Positions 25,909 through 33,819 of a DNA stretch of 64,000 bases are shown here, piece by piece. The notes under the pieces were generated by a model that saw only the letters and a program-made list of their open reading frames with translations, searched no databases and was not told where the DNA came from. The position numbers and the translations under genes were made by a program. The stretch spans positions 62,001 through 126,000 of the forward strand of contig NZ_JABBFX010000002.1 in the NCBI RefSeq assembly GCF_012927085.1. Reading direction: 5' to 3'. Position 1 is the first letter of the stretch. Each line of letters starts with the position of its first letter. Origin of the DNA: Ramlibacter agri (GTDB lineage Bacteria > Pseudomonadota > Gammaproteobacteria > Burkholderiales > Burkholderiaceae_C).

Positions 25909-27429
25909 TCAGGCTGCCTGCTGCAGCGGCGCGTCCAGGGCCAGGCGCTGCAGCGCGCCCTGCAGTTTCTTGCCGGCCTCGTCGGCCAGCGCGGCGTCGC
26001 GCAGCTCGCGCAAGGTGGCCGGTGCCAGCCGCGCACCAGCGCGGCGCACGGCATCCATCAGCGTCTCGTAGTTGCGCAGGCCGCGCTCGTGCGTGTCGCC
26101 GTAGCCCTTGACCAGGCGCTGGCACTGGGCCACTTCCGTTGCCAGTTGCGGGTTGAGCGCGCTGGCGGCCACAATGCGTTCCAGCCAGTCCTCGATGCGG
26201 CCGTTCTCGGCCTGGTAGCGTAGGCTGGCGCGCCGCCATCCCTTCATGCCGGCCAGCGTGTACAACAGCAGGAAGCCACCCAGCGAGCTGGTGGCAACAA
26301 CGCGGCCTTCCTTCGTGAAGTGTTCGACGACGCGGCGGGGCAAACCGGAGCGCAGCAGCCAGCGGCCCAGGCCGGCCGGCAAGGTGTCGCAGATCTCCTG
26401 CAGCCGCGGGTGCATGAATTCGTTGATGGCGAGCAGCTGGTCCTGCTGCACGCGCACCTCGCTGCGCACGCGGTCGAAGCGGCCGGCGCGCGTCTTCAGT
26501 TCCGCCACCCGTACGGTGTCCTCGTAGGACATCCAAAGCGCGAGATGGCGCGCGGTCTCGGTCAGCAACTGCAGGTCACCGCCGGGGAGCTGCTGGATGC
26601 GCGCCAGGCGATCCAGGTACAGCTGCGCATACGCCGGGTCCTGGTAGTCGACCAGGCGGCGCGCGCCTTCCACCAGCACCGGTTGCGCGGCGACCGGGAA
26701 ATCCTTCTCGATGCGAGCGAGCAGCGCGCGCACCTGCGGGTCGCGCGCCGTGCCGGCCGGGCGCAGCGCGGCGGCCTGCGGCTGCTCGGTCTCGGCAGGC
26801 GCATTGGCCTGCGCGAAGCCGGCGCCGAAAGCCTTCAGGCTGGCCTTGACGCCGACGCCGCCACGCTCGATGGTCGATTCGAACTGCGCACGGCTGAAAG
26901 GCAGCACGCCGGTCCCGGCCACCGCGCCGAACAGCACGGCGCTGATCACGCTGCCGTTGTCTTCGGCCACCTGCGCCATGTCGAAGCGCACGAAGCGGCG
27001 CGCCGCGCCTTCGGCGTGCGCGAGCAGGTTGTTGTGGTCGGCGCGGCCGTCGCCCATGGCGATCTTCTCGGCGATCGCATAGACGCGGTGCGTGGAAGAG
27101 ACCAGGGTCGTGCGGTCCGGCGTCACCAGCCCGCGCTGCACGGCGCGGCCGGCTTCCATCAGCTCGGAGCACAGCACCACGTCGACGTCACCCGGCAGCG
27201 GCATCAGCGCCAGGATGGGGCGGCCGCCGTCGGCACGCGCCTGTTCGGCCGGGAACAACTCCACGTAGTAGATGGTGGCGCCGGTGCGCTGCGCCACGCC
27301 CGGCACCGAGGTTGTCTGCGCGATGTAGCCGTTGGCTTCGCCGAGGTCGACGATCCAGTCGGCCAGCACCCCGCCCCCTTCGCCGCCCATGGCGAGGATC
27401 GCGATCTTGATCGGCTGCTTGGCGTTCAT
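25909..27429 (-). CDS. iorB: Indolepyruvate oxidoreductase subunit beta-type protein (IorB with C-terminal extension)
   Basis: The 506-residue product begins with the 2-oxoacid oxidoreductase gamma-type domain (residues 1 to about 200; ILAMGGEGGGVLADWI, QTTSVPGVAQRTGAT, DVDVVLCSELMEAGRAV). A helical domain of about 300 residues follows, of the kind found in long bacterial IorB proteins. With IorA it would oxidatively decarboxylate an arylpyruvate to an arylacetyl-CoA, passing electrons to ferredoxin or another acceptor. The ATG at 27429 lies seven bases after the iorA stop. The family name does not fix the substrate: phenylpyruvate, hydroxyphenylpyruvate or other 2-oxoacids are possible. Confidence 0.85.
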   Translation of the reverse strand: MNAKQPIKIAILAMGGEGGGVLADWIVDLGEANGYIAQTTSVPGVAQRTGATIYYVELFPAEQARADGGRPILALMPLPGDVDVVLCSELMEAGRAVQRGLVTPDRTTLVSSTHRVYAIAEKIAMGDGRADHNNLLAHAEGAARRFVRFDMAQVAEDNGSVISAVLFGAVAGTGVLPFSRAQFESTIERGGVGVKASLKAFGAGFAQANAPAETEQPQAAALRPAGTARDPQVRALLARIEKDFPVAAQPVLVEGARRLVDYQDPAYAQLYLDRLARIQQLPGGDLQLLTETARHLALWMSYEDTVRVAELKTRAGRFDRVRSEVRVQQDQLLAINEFMHPRLQEICDTLPAGLGRWLLRSGLPRRVVEHFTKEGRVVATSSLGGFLLLYTLAGMKGWRRASLRYQAENGRIEDWLERIVAASALNPQLATEVAQCQRLVKGYGDTHERGLRNYETLMDAVRRAGARLAPATLRELRDAALADEAGKKLQGALQRLALDAPLQQAA

Positions 27430-27436
27430 GCGGTTC

Positions 27437-29581
27437 TCAGAAGGCGTAGCGCTCGCTCTTGCGGGCGGCGCGGCGCTGCAGCGCGCCGATGACGGTGGAG
27501 CGCACGCGCTCGCACAGTTTGTCCCAGCCGCTCGGGTTGGTGGTGATCTGCGCCTTGTAGAAGGACGGGCACAGCACGGCGGCATGCGAGACCTCGCCGC
27601 ACAAGCCGCAGCCGACGCAGGAGTCCATGACCGTTGCCACCGGGTCGGTGCGCAGCGGGTCCGGGTTGGGCTTGATCGACAGCGAGGGGCAGCCGGAGAG
27701 CCGGATGCACGAGTGGTCGCCGGTGCAGGTGTCGGAGTCGACACCGAAGCGCTCGCGCACCACTTTCCTGCCTTCGGCGGCGGCCTTGCGGGCCAGCGGC
27801 TTTTCGCGCCGCTGCTTGTTCAGCATGCACTCGGACTGGGCCACCAGCACCTTGGGACCCTTCTCCTTGGTGGTCAATGCTTCGCGCAGGGCGTCGCGCA
27901 TACCCTTCACGTCGTAGGTGCGGCGCATCGTCTTCACCCACTTCACGCCGACGCCGCGCACGGCCTGCTCGATGGCGTGGCCGGTGCTGCGCGTCTTGTT
28001 CTCCGCCGCGGACGACAGGATGTCCTGGCCGCCGGTGGCGGAGGTGTAGCTGTTGTCGACGACGATGGTCAGGTTGTCGCTGCGGTTGAACACCGAGTTG
28101 GCGATGCCGCTGGTGAGGCCGTTGTGCCAGAAGCCGCCGTCGCCCATCACGCTGATGGCGCGCTTGTGTTCGCCGCCATTCGGGTTGAGCGCGGCCGCTC
28201 CGGCGCTGCCCAGGCCGTAGCCCATCGTGGTGTTGCCGATGTTGAAAGGCGGCAGGATCGAGAACAGGTGGCAGCCGATGTCGGCGCTGACGTGGTGCGG
28301 GCCCAGCTCGCGCTCCACCAGCTTCATCGCGGTGAAGATCGGCCGCTCGGGGCAGCCGGTGCAGAAGCCGGGCGGGCGCGCTTCCACGCTTTCCGCCAGC
28401 GGCTTCAGCGGGATGACCTTGGGCGGCTTCACCGGCGCGGGCAGCGGCTGCAGGCGGCCATACAGCTCCAGGAAGGCGCGCACGCCCTTCAGGGTTTCGG
28501 CAGCGGTGTACTCACCGGCCACGGGCAGCATGTCCTTGCCGTGCAACTGCGTATCGACACCGGCCTTGCGCAGGATCGCCGCGACGTTCTGCTCGACGAA
28601 GTTGGGCTGGCCCTCTTCCACCATCAACACGGCGCGCTTGCCGCGGCAGAAGCGCAGCACTTCGCTGTCCACCACCGGATAGGCGACGTTCATGCAGTAG
28701 AGCGGGACGCGGCTGTTGCCGTACACATCGGCCAGGCCCAGGCGCTCCAGCACGCGCAGCGCAGTGTTGTAGTTGCCGCCCTGCACGATGAGGCCGATGT
28801 CGTCGGTGCCATCGGCGAAGAATTCGTTGAGGCCGCGCTCCTCGATGAATTGGACGGCGGCGGGCCAGCGCTCGCGCACCTTCTCCTGCTCGTGCACGAA
28901 ACTCGCCGGCGGCAGCACGATGCGCCCGGTGTCGCGCCGCGGGTTGTCCAGCGCTTCGCCGATGGTGAAGCTCGAACGCTTGTTGTCAGCGGCCGTGAAC
29001 TCGCCGTGCACGTGGCAGGCGCGGATGCGCAACTGCAGCATCACGGGCGTCTTGCTCGCTTCGGACAGCTCGAAGCCTTCCTTCACCGCCTGCACGATGG
29101 AAGGCAGGTTGGGCCGCGGGTCCAGCAGCCAGATCTGCGACTTCATCGCGAAGGCGTGGCTGCGCTCCTGCATGATCGAGGAGCCCTCGCCGTAGTCCTC
29201 GCCCACCACGATCAGCGCGCCGCCGGTGACGCCGCCCGAGGCCAGGTTGGCCAGCGCATCCGAAGCGACGTTGGTGCCTACGGTCGCCTTGAAGGTGACG
29301 GCGCCGCGCAGCGGGTAGTTGACGGACGCGGCGAGCGTGGCAGCGGCAGTGGCTTCGCTCGCGCTGTTCTCGAAGCGGATGCCGTTCTCGGCAAGGATGT
29401 CCTGCGCGTCGGCCAGCACGTCCATCAGGTGCGAGATGGGCGCGCCCTGGTAACCCGCGACGTAGGCGACGCCCGATTCGAGCAGCGCCTTGGTGACGGC
29501 AAGGATGCCTTCACCGCGGAACGTTTCGCCCGCGCCCAGGCGCAGCTTCTTGACTTCCTCGACGAACGATCTCTCGGCCAT
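27437..29581 (-). CDS. iorA: Indolepyruvate oxidoreductase subunit alpha-type protein (IorA), first gene of 20-gene operon
   Basis: The 714-residue subunit has an N-terminal pyrimidine-like domain (GYQGAPISH near 44-52), a middle domain, and a TPP-binding domain with CTGCPERP near 400, SADIGCH near 430 and MGDGGFWHNG followed by VDNSYTSATGGQ near 490-520. A C-terminal iron-sulfur region follows. There the first cluster motif is irregular (CTGDHSC followed by LSGCP) and the second is standard (CVGCGLC then LCP). It acts with IorB on 2-oxoacids. The ATG follows GGAGCCCTGA. It heads a leftward run of 20 genes and is divergent from a MarR regulator, whose product is the obvious candidate controller. 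Confidence 0.88.
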   Translation of the reverse strand: MAERSFVEEVKKLRLGAGETFRGEGILAVTKALLESGVAYVAGYQGAPISHLMDVLADAQDILAENGIRFENSASEATAAATLAASVNYPLRGAVTFKATVGTNVASDALANLASGGVTGGALIVVGEDYGEGSSIMQERSHAFAMKSQIWLLDPRPNLPSIVQAVKEGFELSEASKTPVMLQLRIRACHVHGEFTAADNKRSSFTIGEALDNPRRDTGRIVLPPASFVHEQEKVRERWPAAVQFIEERGLNEFFADGTDDIGLIVQGGNYNTALRVLERLGLADVYGNSRVPLYCMNVAYPVVDSEVLRFCRGKRAVLMVEEGQPNFVEQNVAAILRKAGVDTQLHGKDMLPVAGEYTAAETLKGVRAFLELYGRLQPLPAPVKPPKVIPLKPLAESVEARPPGFCTGCPERPIFTAMKLVERELGPHHVSADIGCHLFSILPPFNIGNTTMGYGLGSAGAAALNPNGGEHKRAISVMGDGGFWHNGLTSGIANSVFNRSDNLTIVVDNSYTSATGGQDILSSAAENKTRSTGHAIEQAVRGVGVKWVKTMRRTYDVKGMRDALREALTTKEKGPKVLVAQSECMLNKQRREKPLARKAAAEGRKVVRERFGVDSDTCTGDHSCIRLSGCPSLSIKPNPDPLRTDPVATVMDSCVGCGLCGEVSHAAVLCPSFYKAQITTNPSGWDKLCERVRSTVIGALQRRAARKSERYAF

Positions 29582-29638
29582 TCAGGGCTCCGTTGTCTCC
29601 GTGGTCCGGTGCGTGGCTCGCACTCGATTGCGGATTAG

Positions 29639-29662
29639 TTTAAGCTGGAACATATGAAAAGT
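29639..29662. promoter_or_regulatory. Candidate MarR operator between iorA and marR-like gene
   Basis: The stretch TTTAAG-CTGGAA-CATATG-AAAAGT contains ATATGAAAAGT (29652-29662), which recurs inverted in the promoter of the second MarR region (33167-33177), with AGCTG at nearly the same distance. TTTAAG-N6-CATATG also resembles TTTAAG-N7-CATATG in front of the monooxygenase/reductase gene at 47604-47622. It lies 58 bases upstream of iorA and overlaps the first possible ATG of the MarR gene. Sharing is seen directly; protein binding is inferred. Confidence 0.5.
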
Positions 29663-30148
29663 CATGCAGTTTCTATGCCTAGGGAATACCCGGGGACTGC
29701 GCCCCGTCCCGGTGCGGCGACGCAGTTCGTCGACGCCTATTTGCCGGCGCTGCTGGCGCAGGCGCATGAGCTGCTTTCCAGTGAATTCCACGCCGTCGCG
29801 GCGCAGCACGGGCTCGCGCCTTCGGAGTGGCGGGTGCTGGCGACGCTGGCCAGCGGCGAGCCCACCAGCATCGGGCGGCTGGCGCAAGTGGTCGTGATGA
29901 AACAGCCCACGGTGACGCGCCTGCTCGATCGCATGGAGGCCACCGGCCACGTGCAGCGCGTGCCCCACGATGGGGACCGGCGCATCACGCTGGTGAGCAT
30001 CACGCAGCGCGGCTTGGAGTTGACGGAGAAGCTGGTGCCGCTGGCGCGGGAGCATGAGGAGCGCGTGCTGGCGACCGTTGGCGCGCGTCGCGCGAGCGCG
30101 CTGAAGGACACACTGCTGCTCCTGATCGGCCAGCGACGCGACGTGTAG
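29654..30148 (+). CDS. MarR-family transcriptional regulator, divergent from iorA operon
   Basis: The 164-residue regulator has a MarR winged helix core: EWRVLATLASGEPTSIGRLAQ, then VMKQPTVTRLLDRMEATGHVQR and the wing DRRITLVSITQRG. It is a paralogue of the MarR protein at 33226-33714; both have FVDxYLPALLAQA near the N-terminus. The start is uncertain. The ATG at 29654 overlaps the candidate operator and lacks a ribosome site, and an in-frame ATG at 29675 is an equal option. As the only regulator at the operon head it probably represses iorA and its downstream genes and is released by a CoA thioester or aromatic acid, as in related systems (inference). Confidence 0.9.
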   Translation: MKSHAVSMPREYPGTAPRPGAATQFVDAYLPALLAQAHELLSSEFHAVAAQHGLAPSEWRVLATLASGEPTSIGRLAQVVVMKQPTVTRLLDRMEATGHVQRVPHDGDRRITLVSITQRGLELTEKLVPLAREHEERVLATVGARRASALKDTLLLLIGQRRDV

Positions 30149-30187
30149 GGTTCGCAGCTTCGCTGCGCACCGCGCGAGGTGGTGCCA

Positions 30188-30210
30188 GGTGCGCAGCGGA
30201 GCTGCGCACC
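30188..30210. terminator. Strong hairpin between convergent genes
   Basis: Perfect 10-base arms GGTGCGCAGC and GCTGCGCACC flank GGA. A smaller hairpin with the same arm core (GCAGC-TTC-GCTGC) lies at about 30154-30166, so the spacer holds two copies of a related palindrome. Position between the ends of the MarR gene and the hydrolase gene suggests two-way termination. No U-tract follows, so it may be a dispersed repeat used as a terminator. Confidence 0.55.
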
Positions 30211-31014
30211 CTATGAAGGGAGCGCGTCCAGAAACCGGAGAACCTCTCGCGCGAACTCCTGTGGCAACTGGTCCGGCAAAGGCACCATGCCTCCAGGAAT
30301 GTCGGCCAGTTGCGCCTGCGGCAACAACTCCATCCACTCCTTCGCATGCGGCGCCGCAAACGGATCCGCGCCAGCCCGGATCACCAGCACCGGCTGCCTC
30401 ACATCCACGATGCGGTCCTCCATGCGATACGAAGCGACGGCACGATGCCCGCCCTCCACATCGCCGCGCACCTTCAGCGCATCCAGCACGAAAGCCTGCA
30501 GCAAGTCCGGCCGACCCGGCGGATAAAAGCCTTGCCGCTTGCCCCACAGCGCCCGCAGGTGCGCGCCATCCGGGCTCTCCTGCACCGCATCGATAGGCGG
30601 CCTTTCGGCGCGCGCCTCGCGGAAGGAAGCGCTGGTGTACGGCGTCGACGACAGCACCAGCGAGCGTACGCGCGCGGAATGCCGCGCCGCCAGTTCGACC
30701 GCGATCACGCCACCCGTGTGGTGACCGACGACATGCGCCGATGCAATCCCCAGCGCATCCAGGAACTGCGCAGCAACCGAAGCCCATGCCTCGATGCACT
30801 CTGGCCCCTCCGGCGGATCCGACTCACCGAAGCCCGCGGTGTCCATCGCGATCGCACGATAACGCGCCCCCAGCCGCGGCAGCACCTCGCGGTACTCCGC
30901 CCAGCTGCGCGGCGTCTGGTGCAGCAACAGCACGGGCGGCGCGTCCCTCGCGCCGCACTCCGCATAGTGCACCTGCCCGTGCGGCAGGTCCGCATAGGCG
31001 CGGTGAACCTTCAC
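30211..31014 (-). CDS. Alpha/beta-hydrolase-fold protein with altered nucleophile site
   Basis: The 267-residue protein has the alpha/beta hydrolase core (VLLLHQTPRSWAEYR oxyanion region, MDTAGFGESDPP, AHVVGHHTGG). The nucleophile elbow that normally reads GxSxG is G97-H98-H99-T100-G101, so His99 replaces Ser, Asp or Cys. At the usual catalytic His near the end the text is IPGGMVPLPDQ, with Met in place of His. The acid position (RAGADPFAAPH) is kept. It may therefore not be an ordinary esterase, or may bind without hydrolysing. The GTG at 31014 overlaps the upstream 3-hydroxyacyl-CoA dehydrogenase stop by four bases. Confidence 0.75.
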   Translation of the reverse strand: MKVHRAYADLPHGQVHYAECGARDAPPVLLLHQTPRSWAEYREVLPRLGARYRAIAMDTAGFGESDPPEGPECIEAWASVAAQFLDALGIASAHVVGHHTGGVIAVELAARHSARVRSLVLSSTPYTSASFREARAERPPIDAVQESPDGAHLRALWGKRQGFYPPGRPDLLQAFVLDALKVRGDVEGGHRAVASYRMEDRIVDVRQPVLVIRAGADPFAAPHAKEWMELLPQAQLADIPGGMVPLPDQLPQEFAREVLRFLDALPS

Positions 31015-32000
31015 GACAGCGTCCCGTCCGCGGGCGGCTTCCACAAGCCCGCATGCCGCAGCATGCCCAAGGTGCGCGAGAGCACGTCCAGGCGATAAGC
31101 GCCCACATCGCGCCCCTCGTAGTCGTAGAAGCCGCTGCCGGTCTTCAGGCCCAGACGGCCTTCTTCCATCATGCGGCCGACGATGGCCGGTGCCTGGTAG
31201 CGATGCGGGTCGATGCTGCCCGCCATCTCGCGGCTGGCGTGGTGCAGGATGTCGCAGCCGCCGAAGTCGATGAACTCCACCACGCCCAGCGCGGCGAAGC
31301 GCAGGCCCATGCCGTAGCGCGTGGCCTTGTCGATCTCCTCCGCCGTCGCCACGCCCTCTTCCACCATGCGCGCGGCTTCGTTCATGACCAGCGCCTGCAG
31401 GCGCGGCACGATGTAGCCCGGCGCGGCGCCGCATACCACCGGCAGCTTGCCTATGCCCTCCATCAGCGCACGCGTGCGCGCCAGCACCTCGGCGCTGGTG
31501 CCCGGGTGCGTGCTCAGCTCCACCACCGGGATCACGTAGGCCGGGTTGAGCCAGTGCATGTTGAGGAAGCGCTCGGGCCGCTCGACGATCTCCGCCAGCT
31601 GCGTCACCAGGATGCTGCTGGTGGTGGAGGTCAGGATCGCATCGGAGCGGCAATGCTTGTTGATGAAGGCGAAGGCCTCACGCTTCGCTTCCATCGTCTC
31701 CGGCACACCTTCGAACACCAGTTCGGCCGCCGCAAGCGCCGAGGGCGCGCCTGCGGCATCGACCATCTCCACGCGCGCAGCGATCTCGGGAATCCGTGCT
31801 TCGGCAAGAGCCCCCAACTTTGCCAGCCCCTGCAGCGCGCCGCGGACCTCGGCCATCGCTTCCTCGCGCAGCTTCTGCCACGCCTCGGGCGTGCGCTGGC
31901 GCAAGTCGACCAGCGCGATGCGATGGCCGGCGTAAGCAAAGCTGATCGCGATGCCGCGGCCCATGCGGCCGGCGCCGACCGCGACAAAGCGTGCGGTCAC
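31011..32000 (-). CDS. 3-hydroxyacyl-CoA dehydrogenase (PaaH/Hbd type)
   Basis: The 329-residue enzyme has the NAD motif VGAGRMGRGIA at the N-terminus. The catalytic His-containing NMHWLNPAYVIPVVEL lies near 150-165 and the second-domain GYIVPRLQALVMNEAARMVEEG near 200-220. It oxidises a 3-hydroxyacyl-CoA to the 3-oxoacyl-CoA in beta-oxidation-like steps. It is a single-domain form, like PaaH, not the FadB fusion. It lies 61 bases after the opine-dehydrogenase-like gene, with a hairpin between, and is probably part of the CoA pathway with the crotonase and acyl-CoA dehydrogenases at 41.6-45.3 kb. Confidence 0.9.
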   Translation of the reverse strand: MTARFVAVGAGRMGRGIAISFAYAGHRIALVDLRQRTPEAWQKLREEAMAEVRGALQGLAKLGALAEARIPEIAARVEMVDAAGAPSALAAAELVFEGVPETMEAKREAFAFINKHCRSDAILTSTTSSILVTQLAEIVERPERFLNMHWLNPAYVIPVVELSTHPGTSAEVLARTRALMEGIGKLPVVCGAAPGYIVPRLQALVMNEAARMVEEGVATAEEIDKATRYGMGLRFAALGVVEFIDFGGCDILHHASREMAGSIDPHRYQAPAIVGRMMEEGRLGLKTGSGFYDYEGRDVGAYRLDVLSRTLGMLRHAGLWKPPADGTLS

Positions 32001-32031
32001 AGGAGCACCTCCGTGCTACGCACTGCGGTGC

Positions 32032-32060
32032 GAGCCCCTTCGGGCGGCCGTGCGGGGCTC
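32032..32060. terminator. Hairpin between two leftward genes
   Basis: Seven-base arms GAGCCCC (32032-32038) and GGGGCTC (32054-32060) flank a GC-rich loop. It could attenuate transcription between the opine-dehydrogenase-like gene and the 3-hydroxyacyl-CoA dehydrogenase gene, or be a dispersed repeat. No U-tract is seen on either side. Confidence 0.4.
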
Positions 32061-32061
32061 A

Positions 32062-33135
32062 TCATTCGCCTTCGTGCAGCAGCTGCTGCATCGCTTCCTT
32101 GGACAGCTGGTCCAGCCCCAGGCCTTCCAGCGTGCGCGGGCCCTGGCGCAGGTCGCGCCCTTGCCAGCCGCCGGCAATGGCCAGCAGGCCGTGGGCAATG
32201 GGCGCGTCGGCGCCCACCCAGCGCGCCACCGAAGCGAGGAAGGCCAGGCCCAGCTCGGTGTCCTCGGTCACGTAGCGGTGCGTCTGCAGTTCGATGTGCT
32301 CGCGCCAGTCGCCCGACTTCACCAGCTTCTTGTGGGCGTCGCCGTACATCCACTGGTCATTGTTGTAGTGGTCGGCCAGCGGGTAATGCGGCGCGCCGTA
32401 GCCCAGTGCCTCGCGCACGGCGATGCGCTCCAGGTCCAGGCGGTCCGTCACCGCGCGCACGGCGGGTTGCGTGCCTTCGTTGTGGATGTCCCAGCGCTCG
32501 AAGTGCTGCAAGGGCGCCGCGTTCATCACGATCAGCGGCGGGTGGATGATGGGGCCGGCGTTCATCAGCGCACCGGACAGCGCGTCGCCGCAAGCGTGCG
32601 CGCTGGGGTAGGCCTCGCGGATCACCTTCAGCGCATGCTCGGTGCGGCGCGCCGGGTAGACGCCGGTCGGCAGGCGCACGGCGCGGATGGTGACGTTGAC
32701 TTCGCGCTCGCCGTGCTTGCGGGCGAGATAAGGCAAGGTGCCGGTCTCGGCCCAGGCCACGTCGGCCTGGTTGCCGGCGCGGCGCACGATGCGGCTCATG
32801 ACGAAACTGCCGAAGGTACCCGGCGGCAGGAACACCACCTGGCCGTCCTGCAGGTGCGGCGCCATGGCCCGCGCGATGTCTTCCTGCGCGATCGCCGGCG
32901 AAGGAATCACCACCAGCTGCGCGCCATCCAGCGCGGCGCCGATGTCGGCCGTGGCGCGCGCGATCTTCACGGCGCGCGGCCCGTCGGCGTCCTTCAGGAC
33001 GATGCTGCCGGTCTCGATGACGGGGCGCAGCGCCTCCGCATCGCGGCGCCACAGGCGCACTTCATGGCCGGCTTCGGACAAGTCGGCGGCAGCGGCATAG
33101 CAGCCGTGGCCGCCGCCCAGGATGGCGATCTTCAT
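32062..33135 (-). CDS. NAD(P)-dependent octopine/nopaline dehydrogenase-family protein
   Basis: The 357-residue product begins with a Rossmann motif ILGGGHGCYAAAADL and EVRLWRRD. The C-terminal half is helical with HYPLADHYNNDQWMYGDAH and HRYVTEDTELGL, as in opine dehydrogenases. Family members reductively condense an amino acid with a 2-oxoacid or run the reverse, but many catabolic-cluster members have no known reaction. The ATG at 33135 follows CGGAGAACACC; an upstream in-frame ATG would fall in the -10 region of the predicted promoter. It is divergent from the second MarR gene and has a well-formed sigma-70 promoter. Confidence 0.82.
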   Translation of the reverse strand: MKIAILGGGHGCYAAAADLSEAGHEVRLWRRDAEALRPVIETGSIVLKDADGPRAVKIARATADIGAALDGAQLVVIPSPAIAQEDIARAMAPHLQDGQVVFLPPGTFGSFVMSRIVRRAGNQADVAWAETGTLPYLARKHGEREVNVTIRAVRLPTGVYPARRTEHALKVIREAYPSAHACGDALSGALMNAGPIIHPPLIVMNAAPLQHFERWDIHNEGTQPAVRAVTDRLDLERIAVREALGYGAPHYPLADHYNNDQWMYGDAHKKLVKSGDWREHIELQTHRYVTEDTELGLAFLASVARWVGADAPIAHGLLAIAGGWQGRDLRQGPRTLEGLGLDQLSKEAMQQLLHEGE

Positions 33136-33161
33136 CTCGGTGTTCTCCGCGTTGCGCATGT

Positions 33162-33190
33162 ACATTACTTTTCATATATTCAGCTGTCAA
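33162..33190 (-). promoter_or_regulatory. Sigma-70 promoter with embedded candidate MarR operator
   Basis: On the minus strand TTGACA (33190-33185) and TAATGT (33167-33162) are separated by exactly 17 bases, giving a good promoter for the opine-dehydrogenase-like gene. The spacer contains ATATGAAAAGT (33177-33167), the element shared with the iorA/marR spacer. A repressor bound there would block RNA polymerase. It lies 36-64 bases upstream of the divergent MarR start, which would allow autoregulation. Confidence 0.65.
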
Positions 33191-33225
33191 GCACTGAGCG
33201 GCTCGGGAGAAACGAGAATGCGTCC

Positions 33226-33714
33226 ATGAACAAGCCGGGCAAGGGCAACGGGCCCACCTTCGTCGACGACTACCTGCCGGCCCTGCTGGCGCAGGCCAGC
33301 CACCTCATCTCGGGCGAGTTCCATCGCATCGTCACGGCCAAGGGCTGCACGGTGTCGGATTGGCGCGTGATGGCCAGCCTGGAGGGCGCGGAACCCATGA
33401 GCATCGGCGCGCTGGCGCGGCTGACCGTGCTGAAGCAGCCGACCCTGACGCGCGTGGTCGACCGCATGGAAGGCCGCGGCTACGTCAAGCGCATCGCGCA
33501 CGAAAGCGACCGGCGCATGACGCTGATCGCGATCACGCCCTCGGGCGACAAGCTCGTGACGGGGCTGATCGCGCTGGCGAAGGAGCACGAGCACCGCGTG
33601 CTGGAGCCCTTCGGCCTGGCGCGCTCCAACGAGCTGAAGAAAACGCTCAAGCAGATGATCGAGCTGCATGCGGACCTCGCGCAGGAAGCGGCCGCCGGCG
33701 ACGAAGACGAGTAG
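33226..33714 (+). CDS. MarR-family transcriptional regulator (paralogue of the one at 29654)
   Basis: This 162-residue MarR protein has the winged helix stretches DWRVMASLEGAEPMSIGALAR, VLKQPTLTRVVDRMEGRGYVKR and DRRMTLIAITPSG, closely matching the paralogue at 29654-30148. The ATG at 33226 is the only workable start, since the ATG at 33218 meets a stop after two codons; GGGAGAAACGAG lies upstream. It stands between the opine-dehydrogenase-like gene (divergent) and a Liv importer operon 105 bases downstream. It probably controls both and its own expression. Its recognition helix is similar enough to the paralogue that both may read the same operator. Confidence 0.92.
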   Translation: MNKPGKGNGPTFVDDYLPALLAQASHLISGEFHRIVTAKGCTVSDWRVMASLEGAEPMSIGALARLTVLKQPTLTRVVDRMEGRGYVKRIAHESDRRMTLIAITPSGDKLVTGLIALAKEHEHRVLEPFGLARSNELKKTLKQMIELHADLAQEAAAGDEDE

Positions 33715-33819
33715 GAAAGGCTGAAGCAGATCCCGCGTGCCTTGTCACGCATGGGACTGTCGCGGGGTTTTCCCGTAAGTGCTTGTGCTGCTGCGCCGCA
33801 TAAAGTGCACGCGCCAAGC

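Noticed and set aside
29582-29653. A clear sigma-70 promoter for iorA
   Set aside because: AT-rich stretches are present but no pair of -35 and -10 boxes with 16-18 base spacing stands out.
30148-30211. Small ORF or ncRNA between the convergent MarR and hydrolase genes
   Set aside because: The 62 bases are filled by two related hairpins and contain no start with a ribosome site.
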